From the NCBI RefSeq assembly GCF_000799735.1, contig NZ_JUHH01000001.1, positions 744,001 through 808,000 on the forward strand: a DNA stretch of 64,000 nt, in the 5' to 3' direction. The notes under the pieces are model-generated. The model searched no databases. It was given only the letters and a program-made list of their open reading frames with translations, and was not told where the DNA came from. Positions 53,484 through 63,084 of this stretch are shown in pieces (position 1 is the first letter of the stretch; every line of letters starts with the position of its first letter). This DNA is from Methylotenera sp. G11. GTDB taxonomy: Bacteria; Pseudomonadota; Gammaproteobacteria; Burkholderiales; Methylophilaceae. The translations under genes and the position numbers were made by a program.

Positions 53484-54044
53484 CTATTTAACGATAAAGT
53501 GTTCACGGTAATATTTAAGCTCATCGATTGATTCATAGATATCAGCCAGCGCTTCATGTTTACTCGCTTTTTTGAAGCCGGAATAGATTTCAGGTTTCCA
53601 GCGGCGCGCCAGTTCTTTGAACACGCTTACATCCAGGTTCCGGTAATGGAAATAACTTTCCAGCTGCGGCATATAACGCGCCATGAATCGCCTGTCCTGG
53701 CAGATGGAATTGCCGCACATCGGTGACTTGCCGGCTGGCACGTACTGCTTCAGGAACTCTATCATCTGTGCCGATGCATCGTCCTCAGTCAATGTGGAAG
53801 CCTTCACTTTATCGATCAGGCCGGAGCGGCCATGCGCCCCTTTGTTCCAGGCATCCATGCCGTCAAGCACAGCATCACTTTGATGCACGACCAGAACCGG
53901 CGACTCGCCCAGCACATTGAGTTCGGCATCAGTCACCACTGCCGCCAGCTCCAGAATACGGTCAGAATCAGGTAGCAAACCACTCATTTCCATATCAAGC
54001 CAAATTAAATTATTCTGATTCGTTCCATTGTTTGATGCTGTCAT
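53484..54044 (-). CDS. orn: Oligoribonuclease
   Basis: 186 aa from ATG 54,044, where GGA sits seven bases upstream; neighbouring ATGs at 54,047 and 54,056 are possible. It is a DEDDh 3'-5' exonuclease for short oligoribonucleotides such as pGp[32 protein letters not shown] and SKHEALADI carry the catalytic residues. It stands alone and divergent to the M48 protease gene. Confidence 0.95.
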   Translation of the reverse strand: MTASNNGTNQNNLIWLDMEMSGLLPDSDRILELAAVVTDAELNVLGESPVLVVHQSDAVLDGMDAWNKGAHGRSGLIDKVKASTLTEDDASAQMIEFLKQYVPAGKSPMCGNSICQDRRFMARYMPQLESYFHYRNLDVSVFKELARRWKPEIYSGFKKASKHEALADIYESIDELKYYREHFIVK

Positions 54045-54144
54045 CATGATTTCCATTAAAATTAGCGTTATAAAGCAAACTGCGTGAACCATTATCTACA
54101 AAATGCTTCACAATACATAATATTAACTTAAAAGAAACCTTTAC

Positions 54145-54204
54145 ATGAACGTCCGTGCCTGTGAATACTGCACAACCTGCCCATGCCAAGGTTTCACAAA
54201 CTGA
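54145..54204 (+). CDS. Possible Cys-rich 19-aa leader ORF before the M48 protease
   Basis: The frame ATG to TGA encodes MNVRACEYCTTCPCQGFTN, with Cys spaced as CxxCxxCxC. It ends 22 bp before the protease ATG. The Shine-Dalgarno is weak and the frame is very short, so this may be chance. Confidence 0.25.
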   Translation: MNVRACEYCTTCPCQGFTN

Positions 54205-54226
54205 ATTTTAAAGAACCAGATTAACA

Positions 54227-55477
54227 ATGGCTTATACACTTACCTTCACTTTTATCACCCTGCTGCTGCTTACAACCGGCATTCGCGTCTGGCTTGGCAA
54301 TCGCCATATTGCACATGTGCAGTCGCACCGCAGTGAAGTGCCGGCTGCGTTCAGCGGCAGCATTTCCCTCGAAGCACATCAGAAAGCCGCTGACTATTCC
54401 AATGCAAAAACAAAACTCGTCATTACCGAAGCCACAGCCCAGGCAGCACTGCTGGCACTGCTTACCGTAGGCGGTGGCCTGCAGCTGATCGATGAAATCT
54501 GGCGCAGTCTGCTGCCGGCTCATGAAATTGCACGCGGCGCGCTGGTGATCTGCAGTGCCATGATCGTCAGCAGCCTGATTGACATCCCTTTCGATTACTA
54601 CAAAACATTCACCGTGGATGAGAAATTCGGCTTTAACAAAATGACACGCCGCATGTTCTACAGCGATCTCATTAAACATACGATCGTAGGCGTGCTGCTT
54701 GGCGCCCCTATCCTGTTTGCCGCCTTATGGCTGATGCAGGGCGCAGGCAGCTACTGGTGGCTGTACCTGTGGGTGGTGTGGAGCGTATTCAATCTCCTGA
54801 TGCTCGCGGTGTACCCGACGTTTATTGCCCCTTTCTTCAACAAATTCACGCCATTGGCAGATGCAGCGCTGAAACAGAGAATTGAAACCCTGCTTACAAA
54901 ATGCGGTTTCAAATCACAAGGCCTGTTCGTGATGGATGGTTCCGCACGCAGCAGCCACGGCAATGCTTATTTCACCGGGTTTGGCGCCTCCAAGCGCGTG
55001 GTGTTCTTTGACACGCTGCTGGAAAGGCTCAATGCCGACGAAATTGAATCCGTACTCGCTCACGAGCTTGGCCACTTCCGGCACCACCATGTCATCAAAC
55101 GTATTGCGCTGATGTTTTTTATAAGCTTCATCGGCCTGGCCCTGCTGGGCTGGCTCATGAACCAGGATTGGTTCTATGCCGGCCTGGGCATTGAACAGGC
55201 AAGCAACTACATGGCTTTGTTGCTGTTCCTGCTCGTATCACCGGTATTCCTGTTCCTGCTGCGCCCGATCATGGCGAGCTACTCGCGCAAAAACGAGTTT
55301 GAGGCTGACGATTACGCCGCAAAACATGCAAGTGCCAAGAGCCTGGTTGAAGCACTGGTGAAACTTTACCGTGATAACGCCTCAACATTGACACCGGACC
55401 CGCTGCATTCTGCATTTTATGACTCGCATCCGCCAGCGAGTATTAGAATTTCAAAATTAGCGGCGTATACTAGCTGA
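54227..55477 (+). CDS. M48-family CAAX-type membrane metalloprotease
   Basis: 416 aa with about seven TM helices. The zinc motif HELGHFRHHH is at about residue 281, with the third ligand in NEFEADDYAAKHA. The size and TM plan match Ste24-type M48A proteases of proteobacteria. Its substrate is not known; in bacteria such proteases act in membrane protein quality control. The cytochrome gene starts 24 bp downstream. Confidence 0.92.
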   Translation: MAYTLTFTFITLLLLTTGIRVWLGNRHIAHVQSHRSEVPAAFSGSISLEAHQKAADYSNAKTKLVITEATAQAALLALLTVGGGLQLIDEIWRSLLPAHEIARGALVICSAMIVSSLIDIPFDYYKTFTVDEKFGFNKMTRRMFYSDLIKHTIVGVLLGAPILFAALWLMQGAGSYWWLYLWVVWSVFNLLMLAVYPTFIAPFFNKFTPLADAALKQRIETLLTKCGFKSQGLFVMDGSARSSHGNAYFTGFGASKRVVFFDTLLERLNADEIESVLAHELGHFRHHHVIKRIALMFFISFIGLALLGWLMNQDWFYAGLGIEQASNYMALLLFLLVSPVFLFLLRPIMASYSRKNEFEADDYAAKHASAKSLVEALVKLYRDNASTLTPDPLHSAFYDSHPPASIRISKLAAYTS

Positions 55478-55501
55478 ACTACTGCTTAAAAGGCGTTGTA
55501 T

Positions 55502-55813
55502 ATGAAATCACTATGCTTAATCACTGGCTTGCTGCTCGTAAATGGCTATGCCCAGGCAGAACCCTTCAAGGCTGCCGATGCGAACGCAGGTAAAGCGCTG
55601 GTTGAAAAACACTGTATCAGCTGCCATGCTTCAAGCTATGGCGGCGATGGCTCGGCAATTTACACGCGTGATTACCACAAGGTGCAGACTGCCAAAGGGC
55701 TGGTGGCACAGATCCGCAACTGCAATACCATGCTGGGTTTGAAATGGTTTGAAGACGAAGAACTGAACGTTGCCAAATACCTCAACCAGACCTATTACAA
55801 ATTTACCGAATAA
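55502..55813 (+). CDS. Small periplasmic c-type cytochrome
   Basis: 103 aa from ATG 55,502, with AAAGG eight bases upstream. A signal peptide (SLCLITGLLLVNGYAQA) precedes a single haem site KHCISCHAS (CxxCH). The likely axial Met is in NTMLGLKWF. It is a monohaem electron carrier of unknown partner. The downstream rsgA gene starts within 8 bp. Confidence 0.9.
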   Translation: MKSLCLITGLLLVNGYAQAEPFKAADANAGKALVEKHCISCHASSYGGDGSAIYTRDYHKVQTAKGLVAQIRNCNTMLGLKWFEDEELNVAKYLNQTYYKFTE

Positions 55814-55820
55814 TTCACCA

Positions 55821-56720
55821 GTGCAATCTCCCGACAACACGCAAGCGCACAGCGACTTGCAAGGCACAGTAGTGGCAGCTTACGGAAAACGCTACCAAGT
55901 TGAACTCAACGAAACCAGCCAGCGCATCAGCTGCGTGACCCGCGGCAAGAAAACCGATGTTGCCTGCGGCGACTGCGTGACGGTAAAGCTTACTGACAAG
56001 CATGAAGGTGTGATCGAAAACATCGTGCCGCGCACGACCCTGCTGTACCGCAGCAACGCATTCAAAAGCAAAATGCTGGCAGCCAATGTCACGCAAATCA
56101 TCATCGTGCTCGCGACACAGCCCAGTTTTTATGAAGCGCTGCTGAACCGCTGCCTGATCGCGGCGGAAGCCGCCGGAATCAAAGCATTGATCGTGCTGAA
56201 TAAATGTGATTTAGCCGACAACGATAATGCAAAACAAAAGCTGGCGCTGTACACAGGCCTGGGCTATCGGGTATTACCGCTATCGGCCAAGCAGGATATT
56301 TCTGCACTCAGGCCATATCTGCAGGGTGAGGTCAGCATTCTGGTAGGCCAGTCCGGCATGGGCAAGTCCACCATGATCAACGCGCTGCTGCCGCATGCGT
56401 CCGTGCGCACGCAGGAAGTCAGCACGGTGCTCGATAGCGGCAAACATACGACGACAGCCGCCCATCTGTACCGCCTTGATACTGAAAGCATCCTGATCGA
56501 CTCGCCCGGCCTGCAGGAGTTCGGCCTGCACCATTTGAGCACTGATGAGCTCGAACATGCATTCATCGAATTCAGGCCATTTCTGGGTAAATGCCGCTTC
56601 AACAACTGCAAACACTTGCAGGAGCCGGATTGCGCCATTACCGCAGCCACAGCCGCCGGCAACATTTCAGCGGAGAGGCTGGCAATTTATAAAATGCTGC
56701 GTACAGAAATCTCCCGCTAA
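55821..56720 (+). CDS. rsgA: Ribosome small-subunit GTPase RsgA
   Basis: 299 aa from GTG 55,821. An OB-fold N-terminus leads to a circularly permuted GTPase (G4 LNKCD before G1 GQSGMGKSTMINAL, then G3 IDSPG). The C-terminal zinc site is CRFNNCKHLQEPDCAI. It helps late 30S maturation. The longer open frame starting at 55,770 overlaps the cytochrome gene and is unlikely. Confidence 0.95.
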   Translation: MQSPDNTQAHSDLQGTVVAAYGKRYQVELNETSQRISCVTRGKKTDVACGDCVTVKLTDKHEGVIENIVPRTTLLYRSNAFKSKMLAANVTQIIIVLATQPSFYEALLNRCLIAAEAAGIKALIVLNKCDLADNDNAKQKLALYTGLGYRVLPLSAKQDISALRPYLQGEVSILVGQSGMGKSTMINALLPHASVRTQEVSTVLDSGKHTTTAAHLYRLDTESILIDSPGLQEFGLHHLSTDELEHAFIEFRPFLGKCRFNNCKHLQEPDCAITAATAAGNISAERLAIYKMLRTEISR

Positions 56721-56726
56721 ACCATC

Positions 56727-57647
56727 ATGAAAACTGCATTCATCTCGCACCCGGATACCTTGCTGCATGTGATGGATGGCAACCACCCCGAATCGCCCGC
56801 CAGGATCAATGCAATCAAAAATGCCCTGATCAGGAACGGCATTTACCAGAAACTCGATATTTACGAAGCCCCCCTTGCCACGGACAGGGAGCTGCAGCGC
56901 GTACACAGCAGCGCCTATATCCAGAAAATACGCACCCTGTCACCCAGAGCAGGCCTGGTAAGGCTGGATGCGGACACCGCAATGGGGCCGATGAGCCTGT
57001 CGGCGGCGGCCCACGCAAGCGGCGCCGTCATCTTTGCGACCGACCTGGTCATGCGCAATATGGCGGACAATGCCTTTTGCTGCACCAGGCCGCCCGGACA
57101 CCATGCCGGCCGCGCCAACAGCGCCGGATTCTGCATCTTCAACCATGTGGCAGCGGGGGTGGCGCATGCATTTGAAAAATACGGCATCAGGCGTGCCGCG
57201 ATCATTGATTTTGACGTACATCACGGCGACGGTACGGAAGATATCTTCAGGAACGACCCGCGCGTCATGCTGTGCTCAACCTTTCAGCACCCGTTTTACC
57301 CGCATCGCGGCGCAGAAACGCGCAGCGACAGGATGCTGAATATCCCGCTGCCGGCAAAGTCAGGTCGCAGAGAATTCCAGCAGGCCTTTGAGCAGGAATT
57401 CCTGCCCGCTTTGGATCAGTTCAAGCCGGAAATCATTTACGTTTCAGCCGGCTTTGACGCACATGCCGATGACCCGCTGGCGGATATGGGACTGACAGAT
57501 GCCGACTATGGCTGGATGACGCAATTCATCAGGCAAGTTGCAGCGCGGCATGCGCAAGACCGGGTCATTTCATCACTGGAAGGCGGCTATAACCTCGGCA
57601 CTCTGGGCGGTGCGGTTTGCAGCCATGTCGAGGCACTTCTAAGCTGA
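56727..57647 (+). CDS. Histone-deacetylase-family amidohydrolase
   Basis: 306 aa. Zinc and catalytic residues are visible in TRPPGHHAGR (His pair), IIDFDVHHGDG (Asp, His) and SAGFDAHADDPLA (Asp). Bacterial relatives include acetylpolyamine amidohydrolases and AcuC-like protein deacetylases, and this length fits the shorter class IIb-like members. Substrate cannot be read from sequence. The ATG follows rsgA by 6 bp. Confidence 0.9.
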   Translation: MKTAFISHPDTLLHVMDGNHPESPARINAIKNALIRNGIYQKLDIYEAPLATDRELQRVHSSAYIQKIRTLSPRAGLVRLDADTAMGPMSLSAAAHASGAVIFATDLVMRNMADNAFCCTRPPGHHAGRANSAGFCIFNHVAAGVAHAFEKYGIRRAAIIDFDVHHGDGTEDIFRNDPRVMLCSTFQHPFYPHRGAETRSDRMLNIPLPAKSGRREFQQAFEQEFLPALDQFKPEIIYVSAGFDAHADDPLADMGLTDADYGWMTQFIRQVAARHAQDRVISSLEGGYNLGTLGGAVCSHVEALLS

Positions 57648-57695
57648 TGCCGCTACTCATATTCACTCTATACAAAAAAGCCAGCCCACTCAGCG

Positions 57696-57701
57696 TATAA
57701 T
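57696..57701 (+). promoter_or_regulatory. Candidate -10 box for queD
   Basis: TATAAT in cagcgTATAATgcac, 40 bp before the queD start. The -35 is weak. There is no preQ1 riboswitch-like sequence in the short leader. Confidence 0.45.
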
Positions 57702-57740
57702 GCACATATTCCAATTTTAGTATCTGAAGCGACTGCACTC

Positions 57741-58181
57741 ATGCAAATTACCACCCGTCTTGAGTTTGATTCCGGACACCGTATTCCCAACCATAAAAGC
57801 CAATGCAGAAACCTGCATGGGCACCGCTATGTGCTGGAAATCACACTATCCGGCGACATCATCAAGCAGGAAAACGCCTCTGAAAACGGCATGGTCATGG
57901 ATTTTTCCGATGTGAAAGCGATTGCCAAAGAATCTGTAGTCAACGTCTGGGATCACGCATTCCTGGTATACAAAAATGATACGGAAGTGCTGAATTTCCT
58001 CAACTCCCTGCCGGATCACAAAACAGTGGTATTCCCTACCGTGCCTACCGCTGAAAATATGGCGCTAGAAGCATTCCGGATACTCAAGTCGAAATACCAT
58101 GATACTTATGGCAACCACCTGAAACTGGAAAAAGTACGCCTGTACGAGACGCCGAACAGCTGGGCGGATGCACTGGGCTAA
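57741..58181 (+). CDS. queD: 6-carboxytetrahydropterin synthase
   Basis: 146 aa, pterin synthase fold. FDSGHRI and LHGHRYVLEI give the zinc His residues, with the active-site Cys in SQCRNLHGH. VPTAENMALEAF is the conserved Thr/Glu region that binds pterin. It acts in queuosine (preQ0) synthesis. A 6-pyruvoyl-tetrahydropterin synthase activity is the alternative. It converges on rfbD. Confidence 0.92.
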   Translation: MQITTRLEFDSGHRIPNHKSQCRNLHGHRYVLEITLSGDIIKQENASENGMVMDFSDVKAIAKESVVNVWDHAFLVYKNDTEVLNFLNSLPDHKTVVFPTVPTAENMALEAFRILKSKYHDTYGNHLKLEKVRLYETPNSWADALG

Positions 58182-58186
58182 ATTGA

Positions 58187-58210
58187 CCAGGCCGAGGCAA
58201 ACAGGCCTGG
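58187..58210. terminator. Hairpin between convergent queD and rfbD
   Basis: CCAGGCC (58,187-58,193) and GGCCTGG (58,204-58,210) form a 7-bp GC stem with a 10-nt loop. There is no T-run on either side, so termination here would be weak or Rho-linked. Confidence 0.4.
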
Positions 58211-58239
58211 CAGGTACTGAAGCTGGCCGGTCGAACTCT

Positions 58240-59148
58240 TTACTGGCTCAAAGCTTCTAGCTCTGGTATCAAGGCGTTTCGCCAATCCGGCAATGTCACT
58301 GAAAAATCCCTGGCCAGCTTGCTGCAGTCCAGGCATGAATTTGCAGGCCGCACCGCAGGGGTCGGGTATTCCTGCGTGCTGATTGCATGAATATGATCCA
58401 GGCTGGCTTTCAATAACGGCAGACCGCGGGACACCTGAAGCCGGTTGTATTCTTCTACGATCGCCATGGCAAAACCGTGCCATGACGTCTGCCCGGCGTT
58501 CACCATATGATAAGTACCCGAAACATCACCCCGCCATTGATGCATGACGGCAGATAGCGCATCTGCAATACTGCGGCTGCTGGTAGGCGCCCCAACCTGA
58601 TCAGCCACGATGCGTAGCGCATCCCGCTCTGCCGCCAGGCGCAGGATCGTTTTCAGGAAGTTCTTGCCGTAAGCACCATAAACCCATGAGGTGCGGAAAA
58701 TAAGGTGCGGCAGACCGGTTGCCCTGATGGCATCTTCGCCCGTGAGTTTGCTTTTGCCGTATACGCTCAACGGCTGCGTCGGGTCTTCTTCAACATAAGC
58801 GCCAGCTTTACTGCCGGCATAGACATAATCCGTAGAAAAATGGATCAGCCTGGCACCTGCTCTTGCGGCTTCTTCAGCGAGAATTTGCGGCGCCGTCGCA
58901 TTAATGGCATAAGCCAGTTCAGGTTCTGACTCGGCTTTATCAACCGCCGTATAAGCTGCGGGATTAACGATCAGGTCCGGCTTGATGGCCTGCACAACGC
59001 GACGGATTGCATCCTGGTCTGCCAAATCCAGCTGGCTGCGGTCAAGGCTGACAACGTCAGCCGATAAAGCTCCCTGGTTCAGCAGCGTCTGCTGCAAGGC
59101 ATGGCCAACCTGCCCATTGACGCCGGTAAGTAGGATTTTTTTATACAC
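58240..59148 (-). CDS. rfbD: dTDP-4-dehydrorhamnose reductase
   Basis: 302 aa SDR enzyme, last step to dTDP-L-rhamnose. LLTGVNGQVGHALQQTLL is the NADPH loop, FSTDYVYAG the catalytic Thr, and YGKSKLTGE the Tyr-Lys. It is the last gene of the rfb operon, 5 bp after rfbC. Confidence 0.95.
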   Translation of the reverse strand: MYKKILLTGVNGQVGHALQQTLLNQGALSADVVSLDRSQLDLADQDAIRRVVQAIKPDLIVNPAAYTAVDKAESEPELAYAINATAPQILAEEAARAGARLIHFSTDYVYAGSKAGAYVEEDPTQPLSVYGKSKLTGEDAIRATGLPHLIFRTSWVYGAYGKNFLKTILRLAAERDALRIVADQVGAPTSSRSIADALSAVMHQWRGDVSGTYHMVNAGQTSWHGFAMAIVEEYNRLQVSRGLPLLKASLDHIHAISTQEYPTPAVRPANSCLDCSKLARDFSVTLPDWRNALIPELEALSQ

Positions 59149-59153
59149 GGTAT

Positions 59154-59702
59154 TTACGCTTCAAAAACATCGGCTTCGGCAAGGCCTGTACCTGACTGAT
59201 CTTTAACAGACAAAACCGGCTCACTAGCCAGCGGCCATTCAATACCGATCTCCGGCTCATTCCAGCGGATGCAGCGCTCATGCTGCGGTGCATAGTAGTC
59301 TGTCGTTTTATATAAGAACTCGGTGCTTTCTTTCAACACCAGGAAGCCGTGCGCAAACCCGGGCGGAACCCAGAGCTGACGCTTATTTTCGGCAGAAAGC
59401 ACCACCCCAACCCATTTGCCGAAAGTGGCAGACTGGCGGCGCAGGTCAACCGCCACATCAAATACCTCGCCGGCCACTACCCGCACCAGCTTGCCTTGCG
59501 GCTGCTGGATCTGGTAATGCAGGCCGCGCAATACGTTCACGGCTGAGCGGGAGTGGTTATCCTGCACAAAATCAGTTTTCACCCCTGTCAGCGCCTCGAA
59601 TTTCTGCTGATTGAAACTCTCGAAAAAGAAACCGCGTTCATCACCGTAAACCTGGGGTTCAATGATCAACACTTCCGGAATTGCTGTCTGGACAACTTGC
59701 AT
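59154..59702 (-). CDS. rfbC: dTDP-4-dehydrorhamnose 3,5-epimerase
   Basis: 182 aa cupin-fold enzyme. The catalytic His is in VLRGLHYQIQ, with the conserved Lys/Arg segments GKLVRVVAGEV and VPPGFAHGFLVL. The start is ATG 59,702, which overlaps the rfbA stop as TGATG. Confidence 0.95.
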   Translation of the reverse strand: MQVVQTAIPEVLIIEPQVYGDERGFFFESFNQQKFEALTGVKTDFVQDNHSRSAVNVLRGLHYQIQQPQGKLVRVVAGEVFDVAVDLRRQSATFGKWVGVVLSAENKRQLWVPPGFAHGFLVLKESTEFLYKTTDYYAPQHERCIRWNEPEIGIEWPLASEPVLSVKDQSGTGLAEADVFEA

Positions 59703-60577
59703 CAATACACCTGCTCACTTAATACCAGTTTCAGGTACTGGCCATAACCATTTTTAATATATTTATCCGCCAATGCATCCAAGGCATCGGCATCAATGTA
59801 ATGCATGCGGTACGCAACCTCTTCCGGACATGCAATTTTGAGACCCTGCCGTTTCTCGATGGTCTGAATAAACATCGAGGCATCCAGCAGGGAGTCATGC
59901 GTACCGGTATCCAGCCAGGCGATACCACGCCCCATGACTTCAACCTGCAAATCCCCGGCTTGCAGGTAGATCCAGTTCACATCCGTGATTTCCAGCTCGC
60001 CGCGCGGTGAAGGTTTTAACTGTGCCGCAATATCGACTACCCGATTATCATAAAAATATAAACCGGTGACTGCGTACCTGGATTTTGGTACTTTAGGTTT
60101 TTCTTCCAGGCTCACAGCCTGACCCCGGCTATTGAACTCAACCACGCCATAGCGCTCAGGGTCGCTGACTGGATAGGCAAATACGGTCGCGCCCTGCGTC
60201 AGTCTGGCGGCCTGCTGCGTCATGACCGCCAGCTCATGGCCATAAAAGATATTGTCGCCCAGTACCAGCGCACAGCTATCCTGCCCGATGAAGTCTTTGC
60301 CGATAATGAATGCCTGCGCAAGGCCATCTGGCGAAGGCTGCACCGCATACTGGATGGACAGCCCCCATTGGCTGCCATCACCCAGCAACTGCTGAAACCT
60401 TGGCGTGTCTTCAGGGGTAGAAATCACCAGGATTTCACGGATGCCCGCCAGCATCAAAGTCGTCAGCGGGTAATAAATCATAGGTTTATCGTATACCGGC
60501 AGCAACTGCTTGGAAACCACCTGGGTTACCGGATGCAGGCGCGTGCCGGAACCGCCGGCCAGAATGATGCCTTTCAC
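59702..60577 (-). CDS. rfbA: Glucose-1-phosphate thymidylyltransferase
   Basis: 291 aa. The nucleotide-binding loop is [32 protein letters not shown] and [10 protein letters not shown] follow, as in RmlA. GTG start overlapping the rfbB stop as GTGA. It makes dTDP-glucose for RfbB. Confidence 0.96.
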   Translation of the reverse strand: MKGIILAGGSGTRLHPVTQVVSKQLLPVYDKPMIYYPLTTLMLAGIREILVISTPEDTPRFQQLLGDGSQWGLSIQYAVQPSPDGLAQAFIIGKDFIGQDSCALVLGDNIFYGHELAVMTQQAARLTQGATVFAYPVSDPERYGVVEFNSRGQAVSLEEKPKVPKSRYAVTGLYFYDNRVVDIAAQLKPSPRGELEITDVNWIYLQAGDLQVEVMGRGIAWLDTGTHDSLLDASMFIQTIEKRQGLKIACPEEVAYRMHYIDADALDALADKYIKNGYGQYLKLVLSEQVY

Positions 60578-61659
60578 GCCATCTCCTCGCCACGCTCTGT
60601 ATAGTGCGTCTGCACCCAGTTACGATACTCGCCGCTGGTGACGTTATTCACCCAGTCCTGATTCTGCAGGAACCAATCCACGGTTTTTTCAATGCCGGTT
60701 TCAAAAGTCTCCACAGGTTTCCAACCCAGTTCTCTGGATATTTTGGTGGCATCAATCGCATAGCGCTGGTCATGCCCCAGCCGGTCTTCGACAAACGTGA
60801 TCTGTTCTGCATAAGAATGGCCATCTGCGCGTGGTTTTTTCCTGTCCAGCAACCTGCAAAGTGTGCGTACCACTTCGATATTCGGTTTTTCGTTCCAGCC
60901 ACCTATGTTGTAAACCTCGCCTGCCTTGCCAGCCTCCAGCACGCGGCGGATCGCTGCACAGTGATCTTCGACATACAGCCAGTCGCGTATCTGCTGGCCG
61001 TTACCGTAAATCGGCAATGGCTTGCCGTTCAATGCGTTGTGAATGACCAATGGGATCAGCTTTTCCGGAAAATGGTGCGGCCCATAATTGTTGGAGCAAT
61101 TAGTGGTCAATGTCGGCAAGCCATAGGTGTGGTGATAGGCGCGCACCAGATGGTCTGATGCCGCTTTGGAAGCGGAATACGGACTGTTGGGCGCATACTG
61201 CGTCGTCTCGGTGAACGCTGGGTCGTCTTTTGCCAAGGAGCCGTAGACTTCATCCGTTGACACATGCAGGAAACGGAAGGTTTTCTTGTGTTCCGTATCA
61301 AGCCCGTTCCAGTATCCACGCACGGCCTCAAGCAGGTGAAAGGTACCGACAACATTGGTCTGGATAAAATCTTGAGGGCCGTGAATCGAACGGTCCACAT
61401 GGCTTTCTGCGGCAAAATTCACGACAGCGTATGGCTGGTGTTCCGCCAGAAGCTTATCGAGCAGATGACGGTCGCCGATGTCGCCATGCACAAATACATG
61501 GCGCGCATCACGGCCTAATGACACCAGGTTATCGAGGTTGCCGGCATAGGTCAGCTTATCGAGGTTGATGACATTTCCCAAGCCCTGTTTTACCCAGGCC
61601 AGCACAAAATTAGAGCCGATGAAACCGGCACCGCCAGTCACTAGTATTGTCTTGTTCAT
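60574..61659 (-). CDS. rfbB: dTDP-glucose 4,6-dehydratase
   Basis: 361 aa SDR enzyme. NAD loop [14 protein letters not shown], catalytic [11 protein letters not shown] and [13 protein letters not shown]. It is the first gene of rfbBACD, which makes dTDP-L-rhamnose. The operon lies over 20 kb from the other glycan genes but could serve either polymer. Confidence 0.96.
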   Translation of the reverse strand: MNKTILVTGGAGFIGSNFVLAWVKQGLGNVINLDKLTYAGNLDNLVSLGRDARHVFVHGDIGDRHLLDKLLAEHQPYAVVNFAAESHVDRSIHGPQDFIQTNVVGTFHLLEAVRGYWNGLDTEHKKTFRFLHVSTDEVYGSLAKDDPAFTETTQYAPNSPYSASKAASDHLVRAYHHTYGLPTLTTNCSNNYGPHHFPEKLIPLVIHNALNGKPLPIYGNGQQIRDWLYVEDHCAAIRRVLEAGKAGEVYNIGGWNEKPNIEVVRTLCRLLDRKKPRADGHSYAEQITFVEDRLGHDQRYAIDATKISRELGWKPVETFETGIEKTVDWFLQNQDWVNNVTSGEYRNWVQTHYTERGEEMA

Positions 61660-61732
61660 TTTCCGCTTTCTTAAACTTTAAAATACAGCAGGCATTCCAT
61701 ATCCGGCCATTCCTACCCCAAGTGCTCCCAAC

Positions 61733-62416
61733 CTAGCCATTCCAGATACAGTTGCCCGATTTGGCAAGTGCCGCCAGGTATTCTTCATGAGCCGCCAGCT
61801 CATCCGCATTTGCAGGCTTAACCAGTAGAGGTGCATGACTGCCGGGCACAACATCCACATCTGCCTGCTCCGGCTTATCCAATGCCATCATCAGGCTTTC
61901 CTGGCCGCGTGTCATCGCCATATACACATCGGCCAGAAGTTCGGCATCCAGCAACGCACCGTGTAAAGTCCGTTTGGAGTTGTCAATACCGAAATGCCGG
62001 CACAATGCATCCAGGTTATTACGCTGCCCGGGTCGCATCTCTTTGGCAATCTTCAACGTATCGGTCACTTTTGCCGTAATTTCCTCTACGGTCTTCAAAC
62101 CCAGCAAGCCAAATTCACTGTTCAGAAAACCCACGTCGAACGGTGCATTGTGCATAATCAGTTCAGAATCGGCAATAAATGCGATCAGGTCATCGGCAAT
62201 GTCGGCAAAACGCGGTTTGTCCTGCAAGAATTCCAGGGATATTCCATGCACTTCCTGTGCTCCCTGATCGATCTCACGATCAGGATTCAGGTAAAAGTGA
62301 AAATGGTTCTTGGTCAGGCGGCGGTTAACGACCTCAACCGCCGCGACCTCGATCACACGGTGCCCCTGTGCCGGGTACAAGCCGGTAGTTTCAGTATCCA
62401 GAAAAATCTGCCTCAT
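61733..62416 (-). CDS. dnaQ: DNA polymerase III epsilon subunit (proofreading exonuclease)
   Basis: 227 aa DEDDh exonuclease. [12 protein letters not shown] (Asp, Glu), [12 protein letters not shown] (Asp) and [15 protein letters not shown] (Asp) form the active site. The ATG overlaps the rnhA stop as ATGA, the common rnhA-dnaQ pairing. Its C-terminus is the clamp/alpha-binding tail. Confidence 0.95.
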   Translation of the reverse strand: MRQIFLDTETTGLYPAQGHRVIEVAAVEVVNRRLTKNHFHFYLNPDREIDQGAQEVHGISLEFLQDKPRFADIADDLIAFIADSELIMHNAPFDVGFLNSEFGLLGLKTVEEITAKVTDTLKIAKEMRPGQRNNLDALCRHFGIDNSKRTLHGALLDAELLADVYMAMTRGQESLMMALDKPEQADVDVVPGSHAPLLVKPANADELAAHEEYLAALAKSGNCIWNG

Positions 62417-62889
62417 GAGGCCACCCCTCCTTGCATAAGCTGCTCCACCCCTTTGTTTGCGAGCATATCGGCGCGTTCGTTGCCGGCATTACCCGCATGC
62501 CCCTTGACCCACACCCACTCAACTGTATGCTGTTGTGCCAAACCATCCAGCAAACGCCACAGGTCGTCGTTCTTTACCGGCTTTTTGTCTGAGGTACGCC
62601 AGTTGCGCGCTTTCCAGCCGCTGATCCACTCGGTCATGCCCTTCTGCACATAAACCGAGTCGGTAAACACACGGGCATGACACGATCTTTTCAACGCTTC
62701 CAGTGCACGGATTACCGCAGTAAGCTCCATACGGTTATTGGTCGTATCCATCTCGCCCCCGAACAGCTCTTTTTCATGGCCGTCATAGTGTATCCATGCG
62801 CCCCAACCACCAGGGCCAGGGTTGCCTTTACAGGCGCCATCTGCATAAATCTCGACGGTACGCTGCCGGCTAGAATCTATTTTTGTCAT
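62413..62889 (-). CDS. rnhA: Ribonuclease HI
   Basis: 158 aa. The DEDD active site is in [17 protein letters not shown] (Asp), [14 protein letters not shown] (Glu), [11 protein letters not shown] (Asp) and [11 protein letters not shown] (Asp). It removes RNA from RNA-DNA hybrids. It is coupled to dnaQ. Confidence 0.96.
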   Translation of the reverse strand: MTKIDSSRQRTVEIYADGACKGNPGPGGWGAWIHYDGHEKELFGGEMDTTNNRMELTAVIRALEALKRSCHARVFTDSVYVQKGMTEWISGWKARNWRTSDKKPVKNDDLWRLLDGLAQQHTVEWVWVKGHAGNAGNERADMLANKGVEQLMQGGVAS

Positions 62890-63009
62890 GAATGATCTGG
62901 TCTCGCTATTTGTACTTTCTGAATGACCCGATTATAAGACATTCAGCCGCCAATTTAAGGCTTTGTCGTACAGATAAGCACACATCAGTGATCACCGCAG
63001 GTACTACTC

Positions 63010-63041
63010 AAAAAAAATGCACCTGGATACCAGATGCATTT
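63010..63041 (-). terminator. Strong rho-independent terminator after argG
   Basis: On the minus strand, AAATGCATCTGG-TAT-CCAGGTGCATTT forms a 12-bp stem with one G-U pair, and the T-run reaches eight (63,017-63,010). It lies about 44 bp after the argG stop. Confidence 0.92.
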
Positions 63042-63084
63042 CTGTCAATCACGCCAGTGAATATGAGCGCCTGGCCATCAACAC

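Noticed and set aside
55770-55820. Upstream extension of RsgA from an in-frame TTG
   Set aside because: It overlaps the end of the cytochrome gene; the GTG at 55,821 gives a normal N-terminus.
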